The translations under genes and the position numbers were made by a program. A DNA stretch of 64,000 nucleotides from Alviniconcha marisindica. Taxonomy: Eukaryota; Mollusca; Gastropoda; Provannidae. Every line of letters begins with the position of its first letter. The first letter of the stretch is position 1. The DNA lies in the NCBI GenBank assembly GCA_018857735.1, contig JABMCL010000190.1, positions 706,001 through 770,000 of the forward strand, written 5' to 3'. Positions 1-11,480 of the stretch are shown in pieces. The notes under the pieces are model-generated. The model was not told where the DNA came from and searched no databases. It saw nothing but the letters and a program-made list of their open reading frames with translations.

Positions 1-969
1 GTTTTATCATGGTTTCATACATTTGATGAAATTTGTTAATCTAGAATGTTGTAATGAGTGCTTACTTACTTAATCATGATTGTAGTATTTTGCCTTTATT
101 TTTTTTTGCCTTGTCACAAAAAGTATTCTTTAAAAAAAATAAAAAAAATAAGATAAGTATAACTTTAAAATCATGTCAGAATCATGTGAAAGGGTACCTT
201 TGTGCCCCCACCCCACCCCACCCCACCCCCACTGCCCCAAACAACATGTACTGATAAAACCTACTTTTAATTTTGTTGTTGCTCTTGTACCCCCTTTTTT
301 TTTCCTTTCCCCCCCCCCCCCCCTTTCTCTTGCCATGGTTGCCATATATCCCTATTTATGTACATGTCCTTTTCACTTAGGGCATTAACAACAAGAGATA
401 CACCCCACCCACACACCCCATCCTTTCTTGTTTCTATTAATAAAAAATTTAAGGGGGTGCTTTTTCTGCACAAGGTCTCAACAATGCTTTGATTCTGTAT
501 GCAGTTTATAATGGAAAATACAAGACAAAAATGCCTTCTAAGCGCAAAGTCTTAGTGCCATGGAGGTTGAGGTATGACTTGTATGTTTATTGGCCCAGAG
601 AAATTTTCTCTCACACATCAGTTTGGCAGTTTATATGTTTCAAGCCACCTGGATGTGTGCAGTTTTAAGACAGATGCTTTGCTTCCCCCCCCCCCCCCCC
701 CCCCCCCCAGTCCAATCTACCCGCTGTTCCCAGTTCTGTTGATTTTGCTTTGGATGTTGCCTTATATTCCCTTTGGCTCTTGTCTCCCCCCCCCCCCCCC
801 CCCTTTTTTTTTTTTTTGGCATTGTGATGTCATTATGATGTCAATCACAAGGCAGTCCTTTATATTGCTGACTGCAGTTTATGTTGTGTTGTATAGATTT
901 TGGTGAGAACAGGACAATGTGGTGGTGTATTTTTTGTGTGTGTGTTTTGTTTCTGTTTGTTTTCTGCAG
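1..969. other. Non-coding, T-rich with poly-C tracts
   Basis: I see no supported gene here. The + strand is T-rich and carries long C runs at about 309-323, 684-709 and 786-803. It ends in a pyrimidine/TG-rich stretch and TTTTCTGCAG, which is a good 3' splice site for the candidate exon at 970. It is most simply read as an intron of a + strand gene whose earlier exons lie left of the window. Confidence 0.4.
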
Positions 970-1137
970 TTGCTTGGCGTGGACCAGCAGGTACTGTTGT
1001 CAGCAGCCTGTGCTGATCGCTTGACATGGAAGCTCCTCGCTCAGAGTCTTTGCTCTGACGCAGAGACGTCAGCAGCGGGGGGGGGGGGGGAGAGTGGACC
1101 TTCGTTGCCAGTTTATGCAGCTACACTGGGAGACTGA
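970..1137 (+). CDS. Candidate terminal exon of an unrecognised + strand gene
   Basis: A pyrimidine/TG-rich tract and TTTTCTGCAG precede an open frame of 55 codons that begins LLGVDQQVLLSAACADRLTW and ends VYAATLGD followed by TGA at 1135-1137. The block is clearly more GC-rich than the T-rich DNA around it, and its residue mix (balanced Leu/Ala/Asp/Arg) is protein-like. A G run inside it codes for consecutive glycines. I do not recognise the family. The intron phase cannot be checked because the upstream exon is outside the window. It could be chance, but position, acceptor and the T-rich 3' UTR-like DNA that follows agree with a last exon. Confidence 0.4.
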   Translation: MLGVDQQVLLSAACADRLTWKLLAQSLCSDAETSAAGGGGESGPSLPVYAATLGD

Positions 1138-1558
1138 CAGTTGAAGATGGTGAAGGGTGCTACTATTCGAGAACCCTTTTTACTTACTGTGTTGTTGTTG
1201 TTGTTGTTTGTTTTTTCTTCTTCTTCTTCTTCTGGTGGGTGTTCGGTCTGCCTGTGCTGTGCAGGGTTGGCAGAGAGGGTGTGGATGTACCGGGAAGGCT
1301 GTTCCATAAACACAGGTGCTTTTTTCTTTCCGTACTTTTGACCGATTTCTGTGTTGGCAAACAGTCTTTTCTCTGCTTTACTGCCGCATTGAGGTGCGTG
1401 CATTTTGGATGTTCAGTGTTGGCGAGAATTGTGTGCAGGGGGGGGGCACCTGTGCCATAGGCATGCTTGGAAGTTAAGGGTGTTACTAGGTACAGAGACA
1501 AGTGTGTCAGAAGACAGGCATCATGTGTACAGCGGAGGGGTTCTGAGAGTGCATAGAG
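1138..1558. other. T/G-rich non-coding stretch after the candidate exon
   Basis: This stretch contains TTG/TTC trinucleotide runs near 1190-1235 and a G run near 1439-1446, but no supported coding sequence. It would be 3' UTR if the exon at 970-1137 is real. Confidence 0.35.
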
Positions 1559-1559
1559 A

Positions 1560-3135
1560 TGCGTGTCAGCAGACGTGCTTGGAGAATCGCATTAACAGGC
1601 ACACAGAAAAAAGCATGTCAGTAGGCATGCACAGAGAAGGGTGTGAACAGACACACAGGAAAGGGTGTCAGTACACGTGCACAAGGAAGTACATGTGCGC
1701 AGAGAAGAAGTGGGTCAGTAGGCATGCACAGAGAAGGGTGTGAACAGACACACAGAAAAGGGTGTGAACTGACACACAGAGAAGGGTGTGAACAGACACA
1801 CAGAGAAGGTTGTCAGTACACATGCGCAAGGAAGTGCATGTGCGCAGAGAAGAAGTGGGTCACTAGGCATGCACAGAGAAGGGTGTGAACAGACACACAG
1901 AAAAGGGTGTCAGTACACATGCACAAGGAAGTGCATGTGCGCAGAGAAGAAGTGGGTCACTAGGCATGCACAGAGAAGGGTGTCCAAAGTAACATGCCAA
2001 GGAGTGCAGTCCAGAGAAGAAGTGGGTCACTAGGCATGCACAGAGAAGGGTGTAAAACAGTATACACATGCACAAGGCAGTGCATGTGCGCAGAGAAGAA
2101 GTGGGTCAGTAGGCATGCACAGAGAAGGGTGTGAACAGACACACAGAAAAGGGTGACAGTACACATGCACAAGGCAGTGCATGTGCGCAGAGAAGAAGTG
2201 GGTCAGTAGGCATGCACAGAGAAGGGTGTGAACAGACACACAGAAAAGGGTGACAGTACACATGCACAAGGCAGTGCATGTGCGCAGAGAAGAAGTGGGT
2301 CAGTAGGCGTGCACAGAGAAGGGTGTGAACAGACACACAGAGAAGGGTGTCAGTACACGTGCGCAAGGAAGTGCATGTGCGCAGAGAAGAAGTGGGTCAC
2401 TAGGCATGCACAGAGAAGGGTGTCAGTATACATGCTCAAGGAAGTGCATGTGCGCAGAGAAGAAGTGGGTCACTAGGCATGCACAGAGAAGGGTGTCAGT
2501 ATACATGCTCAAGGAAGTGCCTATGCGCAGAGAAGAAGTGGGTCAGTAGGCATGCACAGAGAAGGGTGTGAACAGACACACAGAGAAGGGTGTCAATATA
2601 CATGCTCAAGGAAGTGCATGTGTGCAGAGAAGAAGTGGGTCACTAGGCATGCACAGAGAAGGGTGTCAGTATACATGCTCAAGGAAGTGCATGTGCGCAG
2701 AGAAGAAGTGGGTCACTAGGCATGCACAGAGAAGGGTGTCAGTATACATGCTCAAGGAAGTGCCTATGCGCAGAGAAGAAGTGGGTCAGTAGGCATGCAC
2801 AGAGAAGGGTGTGAACAGACACACAGAGAAGGGTGTCAATATACATGCTCAAGGAAGTGCATGTGTGCAGAGAAGAAGTGGGTCACTAGGCATGCACAGA
2901 GAAGGGTGTCAGTATACATGCTCAAGGAAGTGCATGTGCGCAGAGAAGAAGTGGGTCACTAGGCATGCATAGAGGAGAGTGTCAATAGGCACACTGAGAA
3001 GTGGGTCAGTGTATAATATGTATACACTAACATATATATGTATATCAGTATGTGTCAGCACGCAGGCTGAGAGAAAGGTAGCGGCACAGAGAAGGAGGGT
3101 AGTGAGTGCATATTGAAGAGCGTCAACAGGCACTC
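1560..3135. repeat. Composite minisatellite, about 97- and 75-bp units
   Basis: About 1.5 kb of tandem units built from three modules: AGTAGGCATGCACAGAGAAG, then GTGAACAGACACACAGAGAA (present or absent), then a block containing CAAGGAAGTGCATGTGCGCA and GAAGAAGTGGGTCA. With the optional module the unit is about 97 bp; without it about 75 bp. Copies near 2389-2960 are the most alike, and both ends are degenerate. Overlapping open frames occur on both strands, but neither unit length keeps a single frame, so I do not call them genes. Confidence 0.9.
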
Positions 3136-4430
3136 AGAGAGGGTTCACTGGTTGCATAGGAGTCAGGACTGCAATTTGGACCAAATCTGTTGGTAATTAA
3201 TTGCACTTTATCTCCAGATAGTGTTTTAGTGTCCTATCGCACAATTCTTCTTTATTGTGTTTCCCTTCAAACCAGTTCTTTTCAAAGGTGTGTTGTCAGA
3301 ATCTTGTAACAGTTTGTTGATGTTGTCTCAGTTGATTGCTCGTGATTTTTTGATGCAGCGTCTCCCGGTCTTGGAAAAGGGTAGTTGTGTTTGTGACCAG
3401 AAATTTAACCTGAAGAAGTGACAAAGTCAGCAGCAGTGAACTACAGATTTTTCTGTACGAGTGATCACATCACATTTCTCTTGCATTGAGAAGTCGTTTT
3501 GACACGTTTCATTGTGTTTTCTCCAGTGGCTTCTGTCTTCACAAAGCAGTTTTGCCACCGTTTTCTTCTTTAGTATTGGCATTAGTCATATTGTGTTTGC
3601 GGAGCTGCAGTGACCAAATTGGCAGGTTGGGTGGGGTACTTTTCTGTCTTGTTCGTAGCTGTGCAGTGTTGAGAGGGTGTAGTGCTGTGCCACAGGTGTA
3701 TGTTTAATTGCACAACAGTAGAAGAAGAAAACTTGCCTGATTTCTCTCAAGCTTGTCAATAGTAGTAAGGTAATTAATATGTTGATGTTTCTCAGACAGA
3801 GAGACACCTTTGTGTTTGTGGTTTCGTTGTCAGCAAGTACTTGTGCAGTGTACAGACATACACCTCTTGCCTTATGTGAGATATTGTTGCAGAGCATAAT
3901 TTTGCACATTCATGGCTACTTTTTTTCTTTCTTTTTTTCCCCACCAATCCAGACCTTTCTTCTTCTTCTTCTTCTGGTTGTATTGTTATGATAAGACATA
4001 TGTGAGCAGAAACCTAGAAAAAGCTAAATTTTTTGCAAGACACAGGAAGAATATGCAAATTCTGCTTAGGACAAAATGAATCTAATTGTGTTTTTTTCTC
4101 TTTTTTTCTTTTTTTTTCTTCTTCTCTGTTTTGATGGAATTTCTAGTCTTTTTAAAAAATGCTGATTTTTTCCAGGTCTTTTACTGTGGATTTATCTCCA
4201 AAAAGAAGTATTGTGATGCTCCCGATAGTTTTTTCTTCTTCAGGATGTTCTGTATTCTCTCTATATATATACTGAGAGGTTTAAACTGTGCAACAGTTAT
4301 AACTCTTCTTGGTAAGACACATAATCTGATGAGACATGGAAAGTAGTAATAATTTTCATGCTTACCTAGAGTGCACCCAATTTGCTCGTGGCAGCAGTTT
4401 CTTTGTACTGAGTGTTTGTGGGACATTGTA
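3136..4430. other. Non-coding, T-rich
   Basis: No supported exon. The stretch holds CTT-rich tracts near 3957-3975 and 4090-4125 and otherwise unremarkable T-rich sequence typical of a + strand UTR or intron. Confidence 0.35.
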
Positions 4431-5235
4431 AGTGGTGTGGTGTACTGACACCATCCTAAGCCCCCATGTGAGACATTGTTGGTGGTGTGGTGTACTGACA
4501 CCATCCTAAGCCCCCATGTGAGACATTGTTGGTGGTGTGGTGTACTGACACCATCCTAAGCCCCCATGTGGGACATTGTAGGTGGTGTGGTGCACTGACA
4601 CCATCATAAGCCCCCATGTGGGATATTGTTGGTGGTGTGGTGCACTGACACCATCCTAAGCCCCCATGTGGGACATTGTAGGTGGTGTGGTGCACTGACA
4701 CCATCCTAAGCCCCCATGTGGGACATTGTAGGTGGTGTGGTGCACTGACACCATCCTAAGCCCCCATGTGGGACATTGTAGGTGGTGTGGTGCACTGACA
4801 CCATCCTAAGCCCCCATGTGGGACATTGTAGGTGGTGTGGTGTACTGACACCATCATAAACCCCCATGTGGGACATTGTAAGTGGTGTGGTGCACTGACA
4901 CCATCCTAAGCCCCATGTGGGACAGTGCAGGTGGTTGTGGGACATTGTAGGTGGTATGGTGCACAGACACCATCCTAAGCCCCCATGTGGGACATTGTAA
5001 GTGGTATGGTGCACTGACACCATCCTCAGCTCCCATGTGGGACAGTGTAGGTGGTATGGTGCACTGACACCATCCTAAGCCCCCATGTGGGACATTATAA
5101 ATGGTATGGTGCACTGACATCGTCCTAAGCCCCCATGTGGGACATGGTAGGTGGTATGGTGCACTGACACCATCCTAAGCCCCCATATGGGACATGGTAG
5201 GTGGTATGGTGCACTGACACCATCCTAAGCCCTCA
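4431..5235. repeat. 50-bp minisatellite, about 16 copies
   Basis: The unit starts CCCCCATGTGGGACATTGTA and continues with GGTGGTGTGGTGCACTGACA and CCATCCTAAG, exactly 50 bp. The central copies (about 4550-4850) are nearly identical. Towards the right the units diverge, and one shortened unit occurs near 4915-4945. The minus strand gives repetitive open frames, but 50 is not a multiple of three, so coding is unlikely. Confidence 0.95.
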
Positions 5236-5544
5236 CCCAAACCTACTGCAGCTGATTGCCATGCTGCAGCAATCCCAATGATTGCCGTCTGGCATCCAGT
5301 GAGCTTTTCTTTGCCACTAGGATTCTGGAGAGCACCATGTTCACTCATTGGGACTCGTCGTCCTCATCAGACATACTTTTGAGCACCTGTTCATGTGGCA
5401 AAATTTGACAAGAAAATATTTGAAAAAGTACTTTTTGCAATGCCTTTCTGGGAAAGTCTAAGGTGAAACTGGGGTTATCTGCTGGAGGCACGTATAATCC
5501 TCAAGATATATTCAGCTAAGAAAAAAGAGCACTTGTGCGTGCTA

Positions 5545-6118
5545 GATATTCCATCAAAATCGGCTGGATTGTGGATAGCTAAGAGGTCTTGGTGTGCACT
5601 AAACAGAATTTAAAACAACAAACAAGGAAGTTAAGCAAATAGCGCTCAAAAAGCATCATACAAGCACGACAACAAAGACCCAGGTTGCCTACGGTAACTC
5701 TCACCTGGGATGCAAGTAGATACAAGTTAAATGATCTCCACCAAAGGTACATCCTCAAGAATTTAAAGCAGACAGTGGTTAAACAAGGGGTCATGGGATG
5801 AACAGAACTGAGTTTTGGTACAATACTGTGGTATTACTATTAGCAGTACATGTTCAGAGAAGTTGACTGTAGCCACAGGTCTTTGAAGATGTAGTTGGTG
5901 CCTCTACTGGGCCCTGGCTGTTCCGTCAAAATAGGCTGGATCATGAATGACAAAGAGGTCCTGGTGTGCTCTGAACAGTTTATTACGAAGAGACTGTGGC
6001 TGGACAGAGCAGAGTTTTAGTAGCAACACAATGGTATGAGCAGTCCAGTGTTTGAAGAAGTTCAGACTTGAGCTACAGGCTTTTGAAAGTGTGGGTAGTG
6101 CTTCTACTCGGGCGGCGT
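5545..6118. repeat. Diverged tandem duplication, first copy interrupted
   Basis: Copy 1 (about 5550-5915, interrupted) and copy 2 (about 5920-6118) share ordered blocks: a CCATCAAAAT/CCGTCAAAAT start, GGCTGGAT, AAGAGGTC-TGGTGTGC, GAACAGA, GAGTTTT, then AGTGT/ACATGTT, GAAGTT, ACAGG, TTTGAA and GTGC-TCTACT. Copy 1 is split by about 150 bp that includes a relative of the foldback element at 45370-45581. The order of events is therefore duplication first, insertion later. Confidence 0.7.
5620..5735. mobile_element. Diverged partial copy of the 45-kb foldback element
   Basis: AAGGAAGTTAAGCAAATAGC followed by GCTCAAAA, an ACAA-rich stretch, GACCCAGG and GGTAACTCTCACCTGG-ATGC matches, block by block, one arm and the centre of the element at 45370-45581. 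Only one end is recognisable, so the copy is truncated or decayed. It sits inside copy 1 of the local tandem duplication. Confidence 0.65.
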
Positions 6119-8430
6119 CTTCTGTCAGGACTTGCGCAACAAAGGTTTGTGTACGTTTTCCTTCAACATTCTGGATTGTGTCTTGCGTCCCTTGTCTCTG
6201 TCTGTGCCTCTGTGTACTATCCGAAGAGACATTACTGACTGCGATAAACAACTTCGCTTTTTGGTTCAGTGTTGCAACTATTCCCTGTGAGGTCTTGTGG
6301 AATTTGTTTACGTCTTCTCCAGCTTTTTTTTTTTTCCCTTGCTTTTTTCCTCTCCCCTCTTTACAGAAAAATCAGGCGCCAGTTACTGTTACAGTGTTCC
6401 ATGAGACTTTTTTCCTTCTTTTTTAACTCTACGGGATTTGTGTTGCTTAGGCCAGCTGACAGTTTTGAACACAAGATGGTTTGCACCTGTGCTCCAAAAC
6501 CTAGGGCTGTAATATAATATTTGTTGCCTCTTTGTATTAGTTTTAAATGTATTCCCCTTTGCTGCAGGCAGCCTGGATACTGGAATTTTGTGCATGCAAC
6601 ATGCTATCACAACTACTGACACTGAAATCAGGCAGTGGGTTTGCAAGTGCATGTTTTCAAACCTCTTTTGCCCTAGACACAATTATAACAGCCAGTATCA
6701 CTGGCACAGGAGGGCGTTGGTGTGGTCAACAGACTGCTGTGCTCGATTCATGTGTACAGCATGAAAACTCTTCTTTGCATCTGCTCTTTTGGATTCAGAA
6801 GAGTGATTTGGTGAAATTGGGAGATTATTTTTTATATTATTGCTGGTCCCCCCCCCACCCCCTCCCCCCCTGTTTAGTCAAGGCAAACTACAACCTGTAC
6901 CAAGAAAAAGGAAAAGGGAACTTGGGTCTGCTTTTGATTCAGAATGTATACCAATGGCACTTTTCTTTCTTTTAAACAACAACAAACATTTTACATGTTT
7001 TTCTTTCTTTATGCATGATTTTTGCAGTACATTCTATTTCTAGACGCAAGATAGAGATGGCCTGTGATAAGACTGATGGTTCTGTGTTAAAGAAGTGCAG
7101 GGTTAAGTTGCTCATCACTGTGCACTGTCCATCCTAGGGTCATCTTCAGCTGTGCATAACCAAATTGGTGGGCTCATGGCATCACTTTCTACACCTTGCA
7201 AACATGTCCAGGGTGAAGGATGAGAGTTTGAAGGTTGCATTGGAAAACAAATAAAAAAATCAGGGTACACATTCTACTTCTTTTTGTAGATTTAGAAGAT
7301 ATTTTTTTTAAATGACCAGGATAAACTCCAGCTTCTTTCTGAACTGCTGTCCTCCACTACAACTAGCCACACCATCTTGGTTTAGATGACCAGGGCTTTT
7401 CACAAAGTACTTGATCGACACTGTTAGTTTTTCCTCAGATCATGTAATTCCCTTATGGTCCATTGTAGCTTCAGCAGCATAATCCAAAATGGCTGGGCAT
7501 GTGAGAAATCATTAAATCCTTCAGCAAAAGGTTTGTTTCTGTTGGGTTTGTTTTTGTTTTGTTTTTGGGGGGTTGCCATCATTGGCAGTGAATGTTAAGA
7601 CTGGATTTTGACACTGGACGGAATCTGAGTGCATCAAAGTTGATTCCAATGAGCCCGCAAACTGGGTTGCATACAGAAAGGTGGTTACCCACCCAAGAAC
7701 ATTTAGACCTTATGTAACCAGCGACGCCTGCAATGAAGCATTCCGGAGTGGCAGAACTCAAGACTTGTATGTCGGCCTAATCTGTATACTGCAGTCATAT
7801 ATACACACTATATAGCTTCTTTCTTTTCATACCTTTTGATAATATTTGGTGTAAATTTCCCTGTACATATTTTTGTGTTGTACGGTTGGAGTGTTGTCAG
7901 GAATGACTATTTCACATCGTTTTGTGGTGGTGGTTGTTTCTGCGCGCAGGTGTTTTTCAATTTTTTCCCCTCCTATGCATGTTGCTAATAACAACAGGTG
8001 AGGCAGCCATTTTCCAAGTTGCTCTGCTAGATGTTAGTCACTATGCCACTTACCTCTGAAGTTTGAGCCTCTTTTCGTTTCCAGGACTTTCTTTTTTCTA
8101 ATGACCGTGTTAAACTGCTAATTTTTTCATTTTGCTCACTCTCTCTCCCCCCCTTTTGCTCTCTCTCTCTCTCTCTCTCCCCCCCCCCCCTCTTTTTTTT
8201 GTTTTGTTTGTGAAGAGCGTGTAGCAGAGAGACTTGATGAAAATGTTAGGACTGCTGCACCTAGTTATTTCTATTTGTAGCTTGTAGTGCAGATGTGGTT
8301 ATTGGGCTTTTATTCGTAATCTGCTCCAGTATAACTATTATCTGTTTCAAAGAGTGGTTATTAAAAGTTGTATCAAAGAGTGGTTATTAAAAGTTGTACC
8401 AAGATAAATTTGTTTGTCGTCTGATCTCAT
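6119..8430. other. Non-coding, T-rich; no gene seen
   Basis: About 2.3 kb of T-rich sequence with a short C-rich run near 6850-6870 and a (CT)n/C tract near 8136-8190. A 142-codon open frame (6547-6975) has no protein-like motif and no plausible splice context. This would be 3' UTR or flank of a + strand gene. Confidence 0.35.
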
Positions 8431-8438
8431 GTTTCAAG

Positions 8439-8439
<1 letters not shown>

Positions 8440-8499
<60 letters not shown>
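8440..8499. repeat. (CA)n microsatellite
   Basis: About 60 bp of uninterrupted CA dinucleotides. Confidence 0.97.
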
Positions 8500-8843
8500 A
8501 CTGTGCACACACTTTTTAAGGTGTCTGATTGAAAATGAAAAATGTGTTGCAACCCTGAATTATGAAGCACAAAGTGGCAAGGAATATCAAAATTACTCCA
8601 CAGAATTTGTCTTTTAAAAAAGAACAAGAAAATGCCAGCAAAGCATACTCAAAGAATAACTGAATCACTACTATTTTCTCCTCAACTCTTTGAAGAGACT
8701 TGGACCATAAAAATGCCCAGATGCAGTGTTCTAAGTAGTTTTTTGTTTTGTTTTTGTTTTTTCATGAAGCTTGATATCTGAATCAGGAAGCTGAACTTAG
8801 GTGGAAACCCCTTTGTACTTTGTAGTATACATCATGATCACCT

Positions 8844-8847
<4 letters not shown>

Positions 8848-8911
<64 letters not shown>
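8848..8911. repeat. (CT)n microsatellite
   Basis: About 64 bp of uninterrupted CT dinucleotides. It lies close to the point where the + strand changes from T-rich to A-rich. Confidence 0.97.
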
Positions 8912-8916
<5 letters not shown>

Positions 8917-11257
8917 TCCATTTCAAAGGACAACCTTCAAAATATGACATGCAAATGTTAAAGATAACACAGTCAGAGATGAAAACAATTATCCTGCATT
9001 TATTACCAGCACTACAAAACAAAAAAGAGCTGCTGACAATGGCACACACAAACATGGCCACACACATTGCACTCCATAATCATATAGTAGAAAAAAAACA
9101 GCTTGACAAGAAATTCCAAGAACATCACATCATTGCTTAAGGCTGAAATCTTTCAACTGTACGGTAAAACCATCCTAGAAGAAGACCTCAGATATATGGC
9201 CAGATATTAAATGTAATCTGAATGCCATATCAGTATTCAAAATGTGAGGTTTAAAGGGGCCCCCAAATAAAGGGACATCCTGGGCTTTCCTTTCCTGACA
9301 GGAATGGAATACAAAAAAACACCCACAAACCAGTTTTTCAGTTGACTAGTGGTCTACGTTGTTAAAAACTAATGGGTCACTTTGTTAAAAACTGACATTT
9401 GAAAGTCATGAAATTAAACATGGCTGTGATCACTGCCACTTAGTGTGTGGCTGTCCATGTTGGTGACATGAAGAAGGCCAACATGTGCGGCAGTAGTGTG
9501 TTTACATCACGAGCCAAGCTTTTTTTTACCTGCCATTGACAAGGAGCTAACCAACATGGCTGCAGCCTGTGGAGCTCAAATTCAAGCCAAAAATTGTAGG
9601 AAAAACTGGCACACAATGAATTTGGACTCTAGGTCTGCCCCTTGCAGTCTTTAGTCCCGTAATTCCCATGGCATGTTTAGCTTGGCTGACTAAAACGTGA
9701 AATGATTGTCGGGGCAGACCATATTTAATCAAATTCAAATTAAAAAAACTTTAATTATCCCACAAGGGGCAATTTTGTTGTGGTAATGGCGGGCTCATAA
9801 AATAATAAATACATTTAAAAAAAAAGAATACACCAACAAACACAACACGACCAACAAAGGGTCTTACATTAACCATAGTTATAAATATAGAACAAACTGT
9901 GACAGGTCAGTAAGGTCAGGGTAGACCATCCTTAATCAGGCAGGTCATGCCAGGCCATAAGATCAAATGCAAGATTATTGAACTGGGGTCATTGTTAATG
10001 AGCTTTGTCATAGTGGGAGGAAGGGGGGGGGGGGTCACAGGATCAAAAGCAAGGCTGGGTTGTAGGTCTGTGTGTGCAAAAAGGCTGAACCACCATGAAG
10101 ACCCATGAAAAGATGTCAATCCTATATATATGCAAAGCATCACTGCTGTGTACTGCTTTGTTTTTTTCAAATTCCAAGGACAACAACAAAATACACTTTC
10201 ACAGACATATATCCTTTGTTGGGAAAAAGGGGGGGGGGGGGGGGGGGGAAGAGGAGTTAATCAAGATTCAGTGAGACAAAGGATCGCACAAAGTAAGTTT
10301 GGAACAGAGTCGATCTCAGTGACTCACCATGACCTACTTCACTGAGAATTACCCCAGGTCAATACTGTCCCCAATCTCACTTTCAATTCTGTGACCTGAC
10401 ATGACCTCCCTCATGAATATTCATAAGAAAGGGCATTATACACAAAAAGGGGTCTGGATTAAGCTTTTTATCCCCTTCAGCCAGTCCACCTACTACAAAG
10501 ATGCACACTTTACAAGTAGATCAACAAAAACTGGATGTTACAATTAAAAAGCAACAACAACAAAAAAAGAATCTGGGAGATTTGTTCAAATGCTTAGAAT
10601 AATACTGAGGCAGTATAACAGATGTAAAGGTAATATTGTAAACATAGCATAAAATTAACAAAGCACAAAAGTAATGTTAATTACCTTACATTCTGAACTA
10701 GTAAATTTGTCAAAGACCTGTAACAAAATATTCATTACATTAGATATTTGTTCAATATGCATATATTTACATATAAACTCCTTAGCCACTGTATTTAACA
10801 ATTACTGTAAAGCTATTCAAAATAGGTATCTCAACAGATACACAAACAACCGTGGTTAAATCTGCTTCAGCACCTACCATGTACTTGACAATGAAAACTT
10901 AAATGGCAGACCATATAAAATAAACTCCAAGGCAAAATAAAAGTTCCAAACACATCCCACTATCTGATGGATCCAGCCTTTGGTATTCCAAACAGCAAAA
11001 ACAAATATGAATTGAGCACAAGCGATTTTCACTTTTCATGATATGAAAGGAAAACCAAGACTAAACTAAAGTCAACTGTAAGCAAAGAAGGTCTCCATGA
11101 CAAAACGTTCCATCAACTAGCACAACAAGTTTGTTTTGTTCTTTTTAACCTGTGCAAAGTTGACAGATTTGGCACAAAGTAGCATCCCCAAAAACACCTT
11201 TATAAATAGCTTAGGCGACAGAGGCAGCATGTTCACACCAGCATATATAAATACATT
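8912..11257. other. Non-coding, A-rich; possible 3' flank of minus-strand transcription
   Basis: No supported exon. The + strand is A-rich, opposite to the flanking T-rich regions, as expected for DNA transcribed from the minus strand. A minus-strand AATAAA lies at 8999-9004. A retroposon-tail-like segment (TTTAATTATCCCACAAGGGG at about 9751) and G runs near 10024 and 10213-10240 are present. Confidence 0.35.
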
Positions 11258-11480
11258 TCTAATTTTTGTTCTGATGCTGTGGCTCAAAGGATCTTCATTA
11301 ACTGACTGATCACTTTCATATAGTGCTATTCTCTGCTCTTGAGCAGACTCACTGCACTCTTGTTGCATGTGACAGCTGCTTTTCATAGTATGTTTGAATA
11401 CATCCACTAAAGTGGTGTTTTTATAATTCTATTTGGTTGCTGTGTAGCTGGTGCCATGCTGATGCTGCTGCCATCTCAGT
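11258..11480 (-). mobile_element. SINE-B fragment (headless), minus orientation
   Basis: This matches, in order, the body of the SINE-B copy at 52690-53203: AGTGCTATTCTCTGCTCTTG, GACTCACTGC-CTTTTGT-GCATGTGA, then TTTTGAATA-ATCC, TTGGTTG-TGT, GCTGGTGCCA and CTGCTGCC-TCTC. The tRNA-like head is absent. A third copy, in + orientation, lies at 30605-30920. Confidence 0.7.

Noticed and set aside
1405..2792. Cys/His-rich + strand frames in the first minisatellite
   Set aside because: Unit lengths of about 97 and 75 bp shift frame between units, and every frame is short and restarts. They are best explained by the repeat.
4181..5120. Minus-strand repetitive frames (VSVHHTTYNVPHGGLGWCQ-type)
   Set aside because: The 50-bp period is not a multiple of three, so the peptides are readings of a minisatellite.
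4431..5235. CRISPR array
   Set aside because: Units are contiguous 50-bp tandem copies without unique spacers, in eukaryotic DNA.
5904..6251. 115-codon minus-strand frame
   Set aside because: It overlaps copy 2 of the diverged tandem duplication. The matching part of copy 1 does not keep a long frame and no start or splice context was found.
6547..6975. 142-codon + frame
   Set aside because: It has no motif and no composition change relative to the T-rich flanks, and it runs through a C-rich tract.
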